Shown here piece after piece: positions 45,941 through 54,934 of a stretch of 64,000 bases of DNA; position 1 is the first letter of the stretch; each line of letters opens with the position of its first letter. The stretch is from an uncultured Cellvibrio sp. Its GTDB lineage: Bacteria; Pseudomonadota; Gammaproteobacteria; Pseudomonadales; Cellvibrionaceae. The notes beneath the pieces were generated by a model, which saw only the letters and a list, made by a program, of their open reading frames with translations, made no database searches and was not told the DNA's origin. Where the stretch lies: the NCBI GenBank assembly GCA_946480695.1, contig CAMLKG010000009.1, positions 1 to 64,000 on the forward strand, in the 5' to 3' direction. Both the position numbers and the translations under genes were made by a program.

Positions 45941-48900
45941 AGCACGAATACCTCTTCGTCTTCGCTGCCACTTTCCTCAGTTGACTCGTTGGCGGTATTA
46001 GCCTGCGACAGGCGCTGTAACAGGATTTGCTGTTTCAATAAATCGATGACTTCACCGATTAACGCACCACCGATCAAAACGTCAGCAGGCACATCCACTC
46101 CCAGCCAATCCCTGATGCGTTTGCGCAAATCCACAGTAGTAAGTGAATCTATCCCCAGTGAGGTGAAACGCAATTTAAGGAAAGCCGCTTTATCGCCCAG
46201 CAATTGCTGCGTATCCATACGCATCGCTTTGGCGATGAGCGCACCCAGGCTGGTGACCAGCAGTTCAGTTGTTGCGGGGGATTGCAAGTCCTGCAATTGG
46301 TCCAGGGAAGGCAAGGCAAAGTGTTGCGATTCCGCCACCGGGGCAAGGGTAGGCTTATGGTTTACCACACCCATATCAGCGAGCACGGTATCCTTGGCTT
46401 TCATTACCACGAGCTGCTGCCATTCACTGGTAATAATTGCTTCAATCGCCGCCAAACCTTCCTCTGTGGTGATTTCATGGATTCCCATTCGGGCAATACG
46501 CTCGCGGTAATAAGCGCTTGATGCCATTCCCGTCTCGCCCCAATGTCCCCAGTTAATAACCTTCACCGGGAAGTCACTGCGTGGCGCAACAATGTGGGCA
46601 AAGCCATCCACAAACGCATTGGCCGCAACATAGTTGGCTTGGCCGGCATAAGCGAGCCACGCCATAACAGAAGAAAATAACAACATGAAATCCAGCGGTT
46701 GGTCATTCACCGCACGGTAGAGGTTAATCGTGCCCTGGATTTTGGGGGCGCACACCTGTTCCAACATCGACGGCGTCAGGTTTTGAACAACACCATCGTG
46801 AATGACACCGGCGGAATGGATGACACCCTGGATCGGGCCGAACTGCTGGGCTGCCTGTAACACAGCCGCGCGGAGCGCGGTGTAATCAGCAACATCCGCA
46901 GACATATACAGCGCTTCGCCACCGAGGGTTTTTAATTGTTGTTCGAATTCGATGCGTTGCGCATTGCGTGGCGAACGGCCGACCAGGATTAATTTGGCGG
47001 CTTGCTCCCTTGCCAGCTTCATCGCCAACGCAGCGCCAATCCCCTGGGCGCCACCGGTGATCAAGTAAACGCCGCCTTTGCGATACGCGCCCAACTGTGG
47101 CGCAGCCGAGGGAAGGGGTTGTACCAACCGGCGACTCCAATAATGATCGCTACGCACCACACATTCCTTTAACGAGTCCGCCGCCGCTGCCTTTTCAATA
47201 ACCTCCAGCGCATTGATCACATCACTATTGTCCGCATCCAGGTCAATGTGGCATGTGCGCCATTGCGCCTGTTCGTTACCTAAGCTGTGCACAAAACCCG
47301 CCAGCGCTACACCCAATGTAGACCTGGCAGTCTCGTTGACGACGCGGTGATTTGCTGTGCTTAGGATCAACCAATGCAGTGATTGCTGATCGTAACCTTG
47401 CGCGAGCAGCCGCTGCGCCAGATCAAGCAAGAACGCCAAAGGCGCGTGATGGTCACGCATTAACCATTCATCGCCCTGCTCTGCAGGCGCAATAAAATAG
47501 ATCCGATCAATAAGCGGTGATTGATCGAGGCAGCGCGCCAATCCCTCGTAATCGCCAAGGTCGCACAACAATGTGGTTGAGTGGCGGCTTTGCAAGGCCA
47601 TAGCCAGTGGTAAGCTTTCGCTGGTATGGATGACCAACGCCTTGCCCATGGCGGGTATAACATCCGGCAGGGAAAGGGCTTGCCATTCGGGAACAAAATA
47701 AAAATCCGGTATGGCTGTTTCGGCAGGTGTGATTTGCGCTGCATTTACCCAACGGAACTCCAACCCGTCAATGTGCCCTACCAGAACCCCTTCATGGTTG
47801 TACAAGCGGATATCCGCAATATTTTTTCCTGCCTCATTGAGTTCCGCAACTGCATACAGTTTGTCATCGGCTGAACGGTTTAGGGTAAAGCGCGCAACGG
47901 CGACGGGCAGCGGAATTTTATTTTCTGTGGTGGCAGCAAGGAGGGTGACTAATTGCAATGCGCCATCCAGTAGCGAAGGGTGAATCGCAAAGCAATCCGG
48001 ACCCAATGGCTTACAGGTATCCGGTAAACGCAAATGACCGTATACCTTACCGTTTGATTCAATCGCATGGGTCACTGCGCGAAACGCCGGGCCATACTCC
48101 AAACCCTTGCTGGCACATTGCTGATAAAAATCTGATTGCGGCACACTGGGAATAAGTTTGAATTGCTCAAACAAACGGGTGTCCATGTTATCAGTCAAAG
48201 CGGCGGTATGTACCGCAACATATTCGGCCGAGGCGTGGACTTTCCATTCATCACTTTCTGCTGAGCGCCCGGCAATATTGATATTCCACTGCGTACTGTT
48301 GTCGGGGTTTCGCGTCAACACCGTTTGCATTTGTTGCTCTGTCGAACCCAAGTGCAATGGCTGGAGGAATTTTAACCCTGAAATAGTTAAGCGTTCGGAA
48401 GCGAAGCCCATAGTGCCCAGGGCTGCACTCGCGCAACCGATAAACCCGGCTGCTGGCATAAGGCTGAAGCCTTTTACTTTGTGATCCAGCAAATAATTGC
48501 CAAAATCCTGCGTAGGGTTTGCTTCAAAACAGGCAATATCCTGTATCGCCAACGGCAGCTTTTTGCCCGGCATTGGCAGTGCACCGGATTTTTTTGAACG
48601 ATTCGCCGCAGGCATGCCCAGCGGAATCCAATAGGGCTGGCGATCAAAGGGATACAACGGAAGCTCTACGCAACCAGCGCTAACCTTGCCTGTCAACGCA
48701 ATAAAATCAGGATCATAGCCCGCCTCAAACAATTGGCCCGCTGCTTTTAATAGCGATGTGTGCGCAGGCTCCTCCGATTTCATACTGCAAATCAGTACCG
48801 CTTCATATTGATGATTATCCAGGGTACGTTTTGCCAGGTTGATCAACATCGGTGATGGGCCGATTTCGACAATATGGGTAACACCCTGTTGAATCAAAGT

Positions 48901-51276
48901 TTCAATACCAGCCTGGTATTGAACGGCATTGCGGATATGGTTCACCCAGTAATCAGGTGAGCAAAACAAATCATTCTCCAACGTCCCGGTGAGGTTGGAA
49001 ATTAATTTTTGTTTGGGCGCGGCAAATTTTATACCGACGAATGTTTGCCTGAACTCATCCAGAATCGGTTCCATCAAAGCCGAATGAAATGCTTGCGAGA
49101 CTGTTAGATAACGGCTGTCAATATTGTTCGTGGCGAATGCGTTAACTGCTGCATCCACGGCTTCGGCAGTTCCCGAAATAACAATGGTTGTGGGCGCATT
49201 GACCGCTGCGATATCCACCGGTAATGGAAGTGATTTTAATAACGCATTGACCTCATCCCTTGTCGCAAAAACCGCAGCCATTTTACCGCTGGCATTGACA
49301 CTCCCCATCAGTTGGCCGCGCTTGACCACGATACGCAATGCATCTTCCAAAGAAAAAACACCGGCAACACAGGCTCCAGCCAGTTCACCGATGCTGTGGC
49401 CGATAATGACATCCGGATTAATTCCCAAGGACTGCCACATTTTTGTCAGCGCATATTCCAGCGCGAAAAGTGCAGGTTGGGTGTATTGAGTCTGATGAAT
49501 TGCCGAATTATCCGTATCGAACATTAACGTCGTGATTGATTGGTTCAGCAATGGCAGGAGCAATCGTTCACACTCGTCAATAGCACACTTAAACACGGTA
49601 TTTTGTGCATAAAGCCCGGCCCCCATGCCCGCATATTGCGAACCCTGGCCACTGTACACAAATGCAACCTTGCGATCATTGCGGATAGCTGCGTGATTGT
49701 GCAGCGATTGAAGTGCTGTGAGTTGCAACGCCATTTCGCTTGCCGTGTTTGCGCAAATTGCATGGCGGTAATTTAGCCCGGCCTGGGCTTGATTAGCAGC
49801 GGCACAAAGCTCCCTGAATTGATTCGGAGTAGTCTTTATGCTCGTTGCATAGGCGGCAGCAAGTTGCTGCAAGGACTTCGCACTGGCGGCTGAAATAGTT
49901 AATAACGCAGGGGCGTCAGGTTCTGCGAATGGCACGGCATTTTCTACGGTATGTTGTGGCGCTTCTTCAATAATCATGTGGCCGTTCACACCGCCAAATC
50001 CAAATGAACTTATACCCGCACGCAAAGGAAATGGGTTGCCAACAGCATCAATAACGCGAGTCCAGGGACGCGTCGCCTCGACGACATGGAAAGGTGAATC
50101 AGCAAGTTTGATACGTGGATTAATCGTTTGGAAGTTTGCATGGCCCGGAAGTGTTTTGTATTTCATTGCTAACAACACTTTGATTAACCCTGCCATACCG
50201 GCAGCGCATTCCAGGTGACCGATGTTGGCTTTCACCGCGCCGAGCCCGCAATTTTGCGCAATCGGTTCGGCCATTGAATTCTTTTGTAATTGATTAAATG
50301 CGCGGGTTAAACCATGGATTTCGATTGGGTCACCCAGTGGGGTTCCGGTACCATGGGTTTCAATGAAGTTAATTGAGTGTGCGGGCACGTCGGCTTGTTG
50401 GACTGCATCAACAATTAATTTCGCTTGTGCCAATGCGCTGGGTGATGTCAATGAACGAACTTTTCCGCCGTGATTAATGGCAACGCTTTTAATTACACCC
50501 CATATATGGTCACCATCTGCCAGGGCTTGGTCCAAAGGTTTGAGTAGTACCATACCCACACCCTCCCCGCGAACATAACCGTTTGCGTTTGCATCGAAGG
50601 CGCTGCATTGTCCGGTGGGCGACAGCATTCCCATTTTGCCGAAACGAATAAATGTTGTCGGGGTAAGAAGTAAACCAACCCCACCAACCAGTGCAGATTC
50701 GCAATGGCCCAACTGTATTGCGGAAGCGGCCTGCTGCATGGCGACAAGCGAACTTGAACACGCCGTGTCTACCACCACGCTTGGCCCGTTCAAACTAAAA
50801 AAATAGGAGATTCGATTAGCAATAACGCTGTTATGCACGCCGGTTGCTTCATGGCCTTCAGGAAGGTCCGAATGCAATTCCTGTAGTTCTTTGTAATCGA
50901 AAGTGCCGGCGGCAATGTAAACACCAATATTTTTACCGGCCAATGTGCGTGGGTCTTTTCCTGCATCCTGAATGCAATGCCAAGCCTGTTCGAGAACCAG
51001 TCGCTGCTGCGGGTCCATACGTTCCGCTTCGCGCGGTGATATACCAAAGAAGCCGGCGTCGAATTGTTCCGGATTGTCAGTAAACCCGGCCCAACGTGAA
51101 AATTCAGATGCCGCTGGGTCTGAAGCGTCTTGATAATCGCGCCAATCCCAACGGGATAAAGGTGTCTCCCTTACCAGGTTTTTACAAGAAACAAGATTGT
51201 TCCAATATTCCTGATAATTCTCTGCACCGGGAAACCGGCAGGACATTCCAATAATTGCGATGTTTTGAGTGGGCAT
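45937..51276 (-). CDS. type I polyketide synthase KS-AT-DH-KR-ACP (6-MSAS-like architecture)
   Basis: 1779 residues from ATG 51276, chosen for AAGGAGT just upstream; the frame extends to 51315. About 1-430: ketosynthase with active Cys173 (DTACSSSLVAM), HGTGTPLGD and NIGHLECAAG. About 520-830: acyltransferase with GHSIGE and AFHS, which suggests malonyl-CoA. About 925-1190: dehydratase with LDHKVKGFSLMP (HxxxGxxxxP) and HPSLLDGALQ. About 1385-1570: ketoreductase with ITGGAQGIG and SSVMAWLAYAGQANYVAANAF-type Ser/Tyr/Asn set. About 1680-1760: carrier protein (LGIDSLT). No loading module, methyltransferase or enoyl reductase. The domain order and length are those of iterative 6-methylsalicylate-type synthases, which could supply an aryl starter for the two cysteine modules. 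An ordinary extension module fed in trans is the alternative. First gene of the operon; visibly less GC-rich than the NRPS genes. Confidence 0.92.
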   Translation of the reverse strand: MPTQNIAIIGMSCRFPGAENYQEYWNNLVSCKNLVRETPLSRWDWRDYQDASDPAASEFSRWAGFTDNPEQFDAGFFGISPREAERMDPQQRLVLEQAWHCIQDAGKDPRTLAGKNIGVYIAAGTFDYKELQELHSDLPEGHEATGVHNSVIANRISYFFSLNGPSVVVDTACSSSLVAMQQAASAIQLGHCESALVGGVGLLLTPTTFIRFGKMGMLSPTGQCSAFDANANGYVRGEGVGMVLLKPLDQALADGDHIWGVIKSVAINHGGKVRSLTSPSALAQAKLIVDAVQQADVPAHSINFIETHGTGTPLGDPIEIHGLTRAFNQLQKNSMAEPIAQNCGLGAVKANIGHLECAAGMAGLIKVLLAMKYKTLPGHANFQTINPRIKLADSPFHVVEATRPWTRVIDAVGNPFPLRAGISSFGFGGVNGHMIIEEAPQHTVENAVPFAEPDAPALLTISAASAKSLQQLAAAYATSIKTTPNQFRELCAAANQAQAGLNYRHAICANTASEMALQLTALQSLHNHAAIRNDRKVAFVYSGQGSQYAGMGAGLYAQNTVFKCAIDECERLLLPLLNQSITTLMFDTDNSAIHQTQYTQPALFALEYALTKMWQSLGINPDVIIGHSIGELAGACVAGVFSLEDALRIVVKRGQLMGSVNASGKMAAVFATRDEVNALLKSLPLPVDIAAVNAPTTIVISGTAEAVDAAVNAFATNNIDSRYLTVSQAFHSALMEPILDEFRQTFVGIKFAAPKQKLISNLTGTLENDLFCSPDYWVNHIRNAVQYQAGIETLIQQGVTHIVEIGPSPMLINLAKRTLDNHQYEAVLICSMKSEEPAHTSLLKAAGQLFEAGYDPDFIALTGKVSAGCVELPLYPFDRQPYWIPLGMPAANRSKKSGALPMPGKKLPLAIQDIACFEANPTQDFGNYLLDHKVKGFSLMPAAGFIGCASAALGTMGFASERLTISGLKFLQPLHLGSTEQQMQTVLTRNPDNSTQWNINIAGRSAESDEWKVHASAEYVAVHTAALTDNMDTRLFEQFKLIPSVPQSDFYQQCASKGLEYGPAFRAVTHAIESNGKVYGHLRLPDTCKPLGPDCFAIHPSLLDGALQLVTLLAATTENKIPLPVAVARFTLNRSADDKLYAVAELNEAGKNIADIRLYNHEGVLVGHIDGLEFRWVNAAQITPAETAIPDFYFVPEWQALSLPDVIPAMGKALVIHTSESLPLAMALQSRHSTTLLCDLGDYEGLARCLDQSPLIDRIYFIAPAEQGDEWLMRDHHAPLAFLLDLAQRLLAQGYDQQSLHWLILSTANHRVVNETARSTLGVALAGFVHSLGNEQAQWRTCHIDLDADNSDVINALEVIEKAAAADSLKECVVRSDHYWSRRLVQPLPSAAPQLGAYRKGGVYLITGGAQGIGAALAMKLAREQAAKLILVGRSPRNAQRIEFEQQLKTLGGEALYMSADVADYTALRAAVLQAAQQFGPIQGVIHSAGVIHDGVVQNLTPSMLEQVCAPKIQGTINLYRAVNDQPLDFMLLFSSVMAWLAYAGQANYVAANAFVDGFAHIVAPRSDFPVKVINWGHWGETGMASSAYYRERIARMGIHEITTEEGLAAIEAIITSEWQQLVVMKAKDTVLADMGVVNHKPTLAPVAESQHFALPSLDQLQDLQSPATTELLVTSLGALIAKAMRMDTQQLLGDKAAFLKLRFTSLGIDSLTTVDLRKRIRDWLGVDVPADVLIGGALIGEVIDLLKQQILLQRLSQANTANESTEESGSEDEEVFVL

Positions 51277-51372
51277 AAAATACTCCTTGCAAAGTCTGGT
51301 TGAGATAGGTACCAAACAGCAAAATTAATGTTGGATATCCGTATCCAATTTTTTGCAATAAGAACCCTAAAA

Positions 51373-51424
51373 CCTCCGACATCGTCGGAGGCTCCATTAA
51401 AAACAGGCACCATTCTGGTGCCTG
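51373..51424 (-). terminator. two tandem terminator hairpins
   Basis: On the minus strand CAGGCACC/GGTGCCTG (51404-51411 with 51417-51424) is followed by TTTTT, a good intrinsic terminator for the secreted-protein gene at 51433. A second perfect hairpin, CCTCCGAC/GTCGGAGG (51373-51380 with 51384-51391), followed by TTTT, comes next. Both lie upstream of the PKS gene, so they also insulate the biosynthetic operon, whose promoter must lie in about 51277-51372 or be reached by read-through. Confidence 0.75.
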
Positions 51425-51432
51425 TAAATCAA

Positions 51433-51933
51433 CTAGTGTTTATGCTTTTGTGGAAACGTTTGAATTTGGGTAACGCACCCGAAAGATTTTCCTAACGGAT
51501 TCAGTGTCCCGTTTTCACACACGAATTTTTCACTAATTTGAACGCCGTTGATGGTTCCATTAATTTCGAAACCGTAAGCGCCGGGTTTGGTGGGCATGTA
51601 AGGAATATTAAATCGATTAGGCGTGGCTTTATCGGGGGTGATTTCATCAGTCAGTAATGCTTTATGAAGCACTTTCGCGTCATAAGCATCTTCCTTCAAA
51701 AACAGCACCTCAACATCCAACGTGATTTCAGTGACAGTGGCTGGAGTTCCGTCCAGATTGTTCACAATTAAATCAAATTGATTAGGTTCTCCGCTATACG
51801 CAGGTTCAACACGCTGGCCGACAGTGAGATTAAATGTCCCACTGACACCTTGGCGAGGTTCGTGCGCTGATGAAAATGTAGAAAGAAAAGGAATGGAAAA
51901 TAAAAATGTAGCAGCTAACAATTTGCGGTTCAT
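51433..51933 (-). CDS. secreted protein with His-rich C-terminus
   Basis: About 166 residues from ATG 51933 (AAGGAAA upstream; frame open to 51987). Signal peptide NRKLLAATFLFSIPFLSTF ending SSAHEP. The mature protein is beta-rich (VSGTFNLTVGQRVEP, ITLDVEVLFLKED, YMPTKPGAYGFEINGTI), contains two cysteines (FVCENG, FGCVT) that could form a disulfide, and ends in QKHKH. The fold impression is of a small periplasmic immunoglobulin-like protein (YtkA/CopC-like), which would fit metal binding, but this is only an impression. It lies next to a DUF305 protein on the opposite strand. Confidence 0.7.
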   Translation of the reverse strand: MNRKLLAATFLFSIPFLSTFSSAHEPRQGVSGTFNLTVGQRVEPAYSGEPNQFDLIVNNLDGTPATVTEITLDVEVLFLKEDAYDAKVLHKALLTDEITPDKATPNRFNIPYMPTKPGAYGFEINGTINGVQISEKFVCENGTLNPLGKSFGCVTQIQTFPQKHKH

Positions 51934-52637
51934 AACATTTCCTTGATCATTTAAGTGATGAATTTCCGGTTGAATGGCAAAAGACACAAAATCCTGTTAG
52001 TTCATGCATCTACCATTAACCAATCACTGTTACTTTTTAAGCTGCAAGACGCAAAATACAACGTAACAATGTTGATTTATCAACACGGCAGCAAAAGAAT
52101 AAGGAAAAATAATTGAAATGTAAATTGTCAAATGAGTATTTGTTATAACTTAATTAGATTTGGTTAATATGTGAAACAATAAAAGGCGCTATTGAGATAA
52201 TTTAAATGCCACTGTGACGTATCACTTTTTATTTTGCCGTTACTTATAGCATCCAACAACAAAATAAATAGGGTTTTTTATCCGATCTATTGAAATGGTC
52301 AAAACATATAAATGTGATGCAACTCATAAACTAAAATCTTCTGTTTGCAAATCCTGTTGAATCGTTATGCCGTCGGTTTTGTTGCGTTTGCTATGTGTTA
52401 GCAGAAACTTGGTGAGGGCGAGTGGCGTTTCAAACAAGTTGGTAAACACCTCGATATATTCTTCAAACATTGGCGGTCAATATCCCGCGCCAGGTCACGC
52501 ACACGTAAAGTTCTTGGGATTCGTCCTTCAGGCAAGCTTCCGTAGGGAAATTTTGGCGGTTAATCACCGCAGCGAGGGGAACAAGGGGTATCGACAATCC
52601 TCGAAGAATTCCCCCCATCCTACAAAGGAGACGAGCA
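51934..52637. other. AT-rich intergenic region
   Basis: About 700 bases between divergent genes. 51990-52340 is very AT-rich. On the minus strand a 48-codon frame (52325-52471, start MFEEYIEVFTNLFETPLAL) looks protein-like but is too short to call. AAGGAG lies before the DUF305 gene at 52638. No other feature seen. Confidence 0.3.
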
Positions 52638-53345
52638 ATGGCATTATTTTCGAGGAATAAAACCCTGGTGAACCTTCTGGCGGGTTCGTTGCTGGTAGCC
52701 ACTGGTGCAATGAACGCGACCGCTGACGCACCCGGCCGGGGTGCGACCCTGTACTTTGAAATCCATTACCTGACGACAATGATTGACCATCATTACAGTG
52801 CATTACGGATGACCGAATTGGCGGCTGGAACCGAACTGGAGATTAATGCCGCGATTTCGCCAGATGACCGCATCCAACCCAGCCCCGACTTCGCGCCCAC
52901 CGAACCTCATGCCGTGCACCCGGGGATAAAATCCATCGCCCGGGTTGATAACCGCGTGCAGCGTGAAGAAATCCTGATGGCGCAAGATATGTTGAAAAAG
53001 TGGTACGGTATTCAGCATGTACCAAAGCTCTCCGCCAAGGCGCAACGAGATATTGATATGCTCGATTCGCTACAAGGAATTGAATTCGACAAGCGCTTCA
53101 TCCGGACGATGTCGCGTCACCATTATATGGCGGCAGCCGCCTCGCTGAGCTGCCTGGTTGCCCGCGATTTGAGCCACAATGATTTGCGGCGGTACTGTCA
53201 AAATATCCTTGATGCGCAAGTCAGTGACATCGACAAGATGCGGCACATCGGATGCGACTCCTACCAATTGTGCGACATCCAACCACAGCGTCCGCTACCT
53301 TCATCTGGAAGTCAAAATACGGTGGCATGGACACCTCCGAACTGA
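52638..53345 (+). CDS. DUF305 (ferritin-like, HH-motif) secreted protein, 3' end altered by IS debris
   Basis: 235 residues with a signal peptide (LVNLLAGSLLVATGAMNATADA, shortened to NLLAGSLLVATGAMNA). The mature part carries two DUF305-type helical hairpins: LTTMIDHHYSALRMTELA and, later, FIRTMSRHHYMAAAASLS, with EEILMAQDMLKKW between. DUF305 proteins are four-helix periplasmic proteins, often near metal-handling genes. The natural sequence probably ends around CDIQP; the last residues (from about 53285) are encoded by an IS3 OrfA remnant, so the stop codon is borrowed from mobile-element DNA. Protein may still be functional. Confidence 0.75.
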   Translation: MALFSRNKTLVNLLAGSLLVATGAMNATADAPGRGATLYFEIHYLTTMIDHHYSALRMTELAAGTELEINAAISPDDRIQPSPDFAPTEPHAVHPGIKSIARVDNRVQREEILMAQDMLKKWYGIQHVPKLSAKAQRDIDMLDSLQGIEFDKRFIRTMSRHHYMAAAASLSCLVARDLSHNDLRRYCQNILDAQVSDIDKMRHIGCDSYQLCDIQPQRPLPSSGSQNTVAWTPPN

Positions 53346-53446
53346 AGCGCATGCGTGAAGAGGAAAATGCGAAGCTGAAAAAAATGTTCGCTGATGTCAG
53401 CCTCCAAAACCAGGCGATGAAGAAATTGTTTGAAAAATCGGTCCTT
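53285..53446 (+). pseudogene. C-terminal half of an IS3-family OrfA
   Basis: In the frame through 53252-53542 the peptide ATFIWKSKYGGMDTSELKRM continues EENAKLKKMFADVSLQNQAM and KKLFEKS. This is the leucine-zipper C-terminal part of IS3-group OrfA (HTH half missing). It overlaps the 3' end of the DUF305 gene in another frame and abuts, at about 53440, a transposase scrap reading the other way. Confidence 0.65.
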
Positions 53447-53680
53447 TGTGAACGCTCAACCTTTCCATTTAAATGCGGCGAGCCTGGCTTGTTCGGGCGG
53501 AATTTGATTCCGTATTCCATCATTTTGAGCTGGCTTTTTTAAGCAAAAAAATCAGTGTCGCTTTAACCACTTGCTGAGAGTAGGCCTGGGTATGTCGCAA
53601 TTGCGACATACCAAGCCTGCGTTTCGGGTTTGCTCGTAAAGCAGAACCCACTTGAGTCGTTTACGAATTTCATTGTTCAT
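53434..53680 (-). pseudogene. IS481-like transposase remnant with internal deletion
   Basis: Minus strand: ATG 53680 opens MNNEIRKRLKWVLLYEQTRN then AGLVCRNCDIPRPTLSKW and a stop at 53552; this is the N-terminal HTH of IS481-type transposases (consensus RLKWVxLYExTGxAGLVCRRCGISRPTLRKW). At 53523-53434 MEYGIKFRPNKPGSPHLNG continues KVERSQRTDF, the end of the integrase core. The catalytic middle is gone. A perfect 24-base palindrome (53589-53612) lies inside the HTH coding part. Confidence 0.65.
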
Positions 53681-53817
53681 AGTTCCGGATTATATTGAAC
53701 CATCTCTATGAATCACCCAGTTTAGCGGTTGCTTTTTTTGCGCTCAATATTCACGCTGAAAATTGTTTATATGGTTTCCCCCGCCGATCGCTTGTTATGT
53801 TTTGGTTAACTTGAAAA

Positions 53818-54333
53818 CTATTTTTTTGGAATCTCTTGTTCATGGCCAAAGCTAAATATCCTAGCAATTTTCCAGCCATTTTCTGTATGACGCCAAAGAT
53901 GAACAAAATGTGCACCCTCAACAGTTTTACGACCGTTTTGCACGAATGTGTGATCTCCGGTTTGAATCGCACCATATCCTTCGACCGGAAACACTTGAAC
54001 GCTTGCTCGATTAAGTACGCGCCTAAGACCTTTATCCTTGGGACATAAGCCAAGCTTTTTTACAGCAGGACCGAACTTGGCTCCAGCAAGGTCGTGATAA
54101 AACTCAGCATCGTCAGTAAAAAATACTTCAAATTTTTTTTGATCACAAGATACGAATGCAGCATCGAAAAGCTCACTATCCAACTTGGACAGTTCATCAA
54201 AAATTTTTCCTGATCTGGATGGGTCCTTCGTCTTGGGCAAGGGGTCATTTTCATTGCTGGATATAACAGCTTGAGAAAAAATTAATGAAGATAATAATAG
54301 CGCGATAGTGACGATAGATGATTTTGGTGGCAT
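53818..54333 (-). CDS. secreted NTF2-like (DUF4440-type) protein
   Basis: 171 residues with a signal peptide (SSIVTIALLLSSLIFSQAV). The mature protein shows the NTF2-like core: LDSELFDAAFVSCDQKKFE, FFTDDAEFYHDLAGAKFG, VFPVEGYGAIQTGDHTF, VHLWRHTENGWKIARI. It is a paralogue of the plus-strand gene at 26242, sharing EFYHD and YGAIxTGxH at the same places. Function unknown; periplasmic location expected. GGA eight bases before ATG 54333. Confidence 0.8.
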   Translation of the reverse strand: MPPKSSIVTIALLLSSLIFSQAVISSNENDPLPKTKDPSRSGKIFDELSKLDSELFDAAFVSCDQKKFEVFFTDDAEFYHDLAGAKFGPAVKKLGLCPKDKGLRRVLNRASVQVFPVEGYGAIQTGDHTFVQNGRKTVEGAHFVHLWRHTENGWKIARIFSFGHEQEIPKK

Positions 54334-54934
54334 ATGTTTTCCAATTTTGTTAGTGAAAAATGCTGATTTAAATCATAACTTATAGGGCTACGATTTAACC
54401 TTAGACACATTAGGAATTACTTTGGATTCCCTAAGTATTAATTTTTTCACATAACATTGTTTTTACTTAAAATGTCCGTTAACAAACTGGTGTTTATTGA
54501 ATTTGCGGTGAGCCTCTAATCCGCAGCTTCATGCTCCAATATAATGGAATTAAGTAAGTGAACGATGCCGCATAACGAATATCGCAAACTATCGGAATAA
54601 TTTATTATAAGATCTTTTTTATGCTGATTTTTTAGTAACTTATATTTTTTATATTTCCATTTGTTAATCCAAAAGGTGAATAGTTCACTTGAACCCTTCT
54701 AACAGTATTGTAATCTTTTTTGACCGGCGTGATTTTTTTCGTCGGAACGCTCTGCACTGAATAACCTTAAATCATTCGACTTCATAAATATTTCTCTTTA
54801 CGGAATCCGCGCTCAGTATTTAAAGCAACGTATAAGAGTAAATTTTTTTTGGATAACCGAATTAATTATTTCAGTGTTCTCTTATGGATTGTTGTCCTGA
54901 TTTTTCGATTCAACATTAGCTAGGGAGTAGATAT
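54334..54934. other. AT-rich promoter region of the RiPP-like operon
   Basis: 600 bases, markedly AT-rich, between divergent genes. An imperfect hairpin TTAGGAAT...ATTCCCTAA lies near 54410-54436. The promoter of the precursor gene must be here, but several T-rich boxes compete and I do not commit to one. The ribosome site AGGGAG (54922-54927) is clear. No gene found. Confidence 0.4.
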
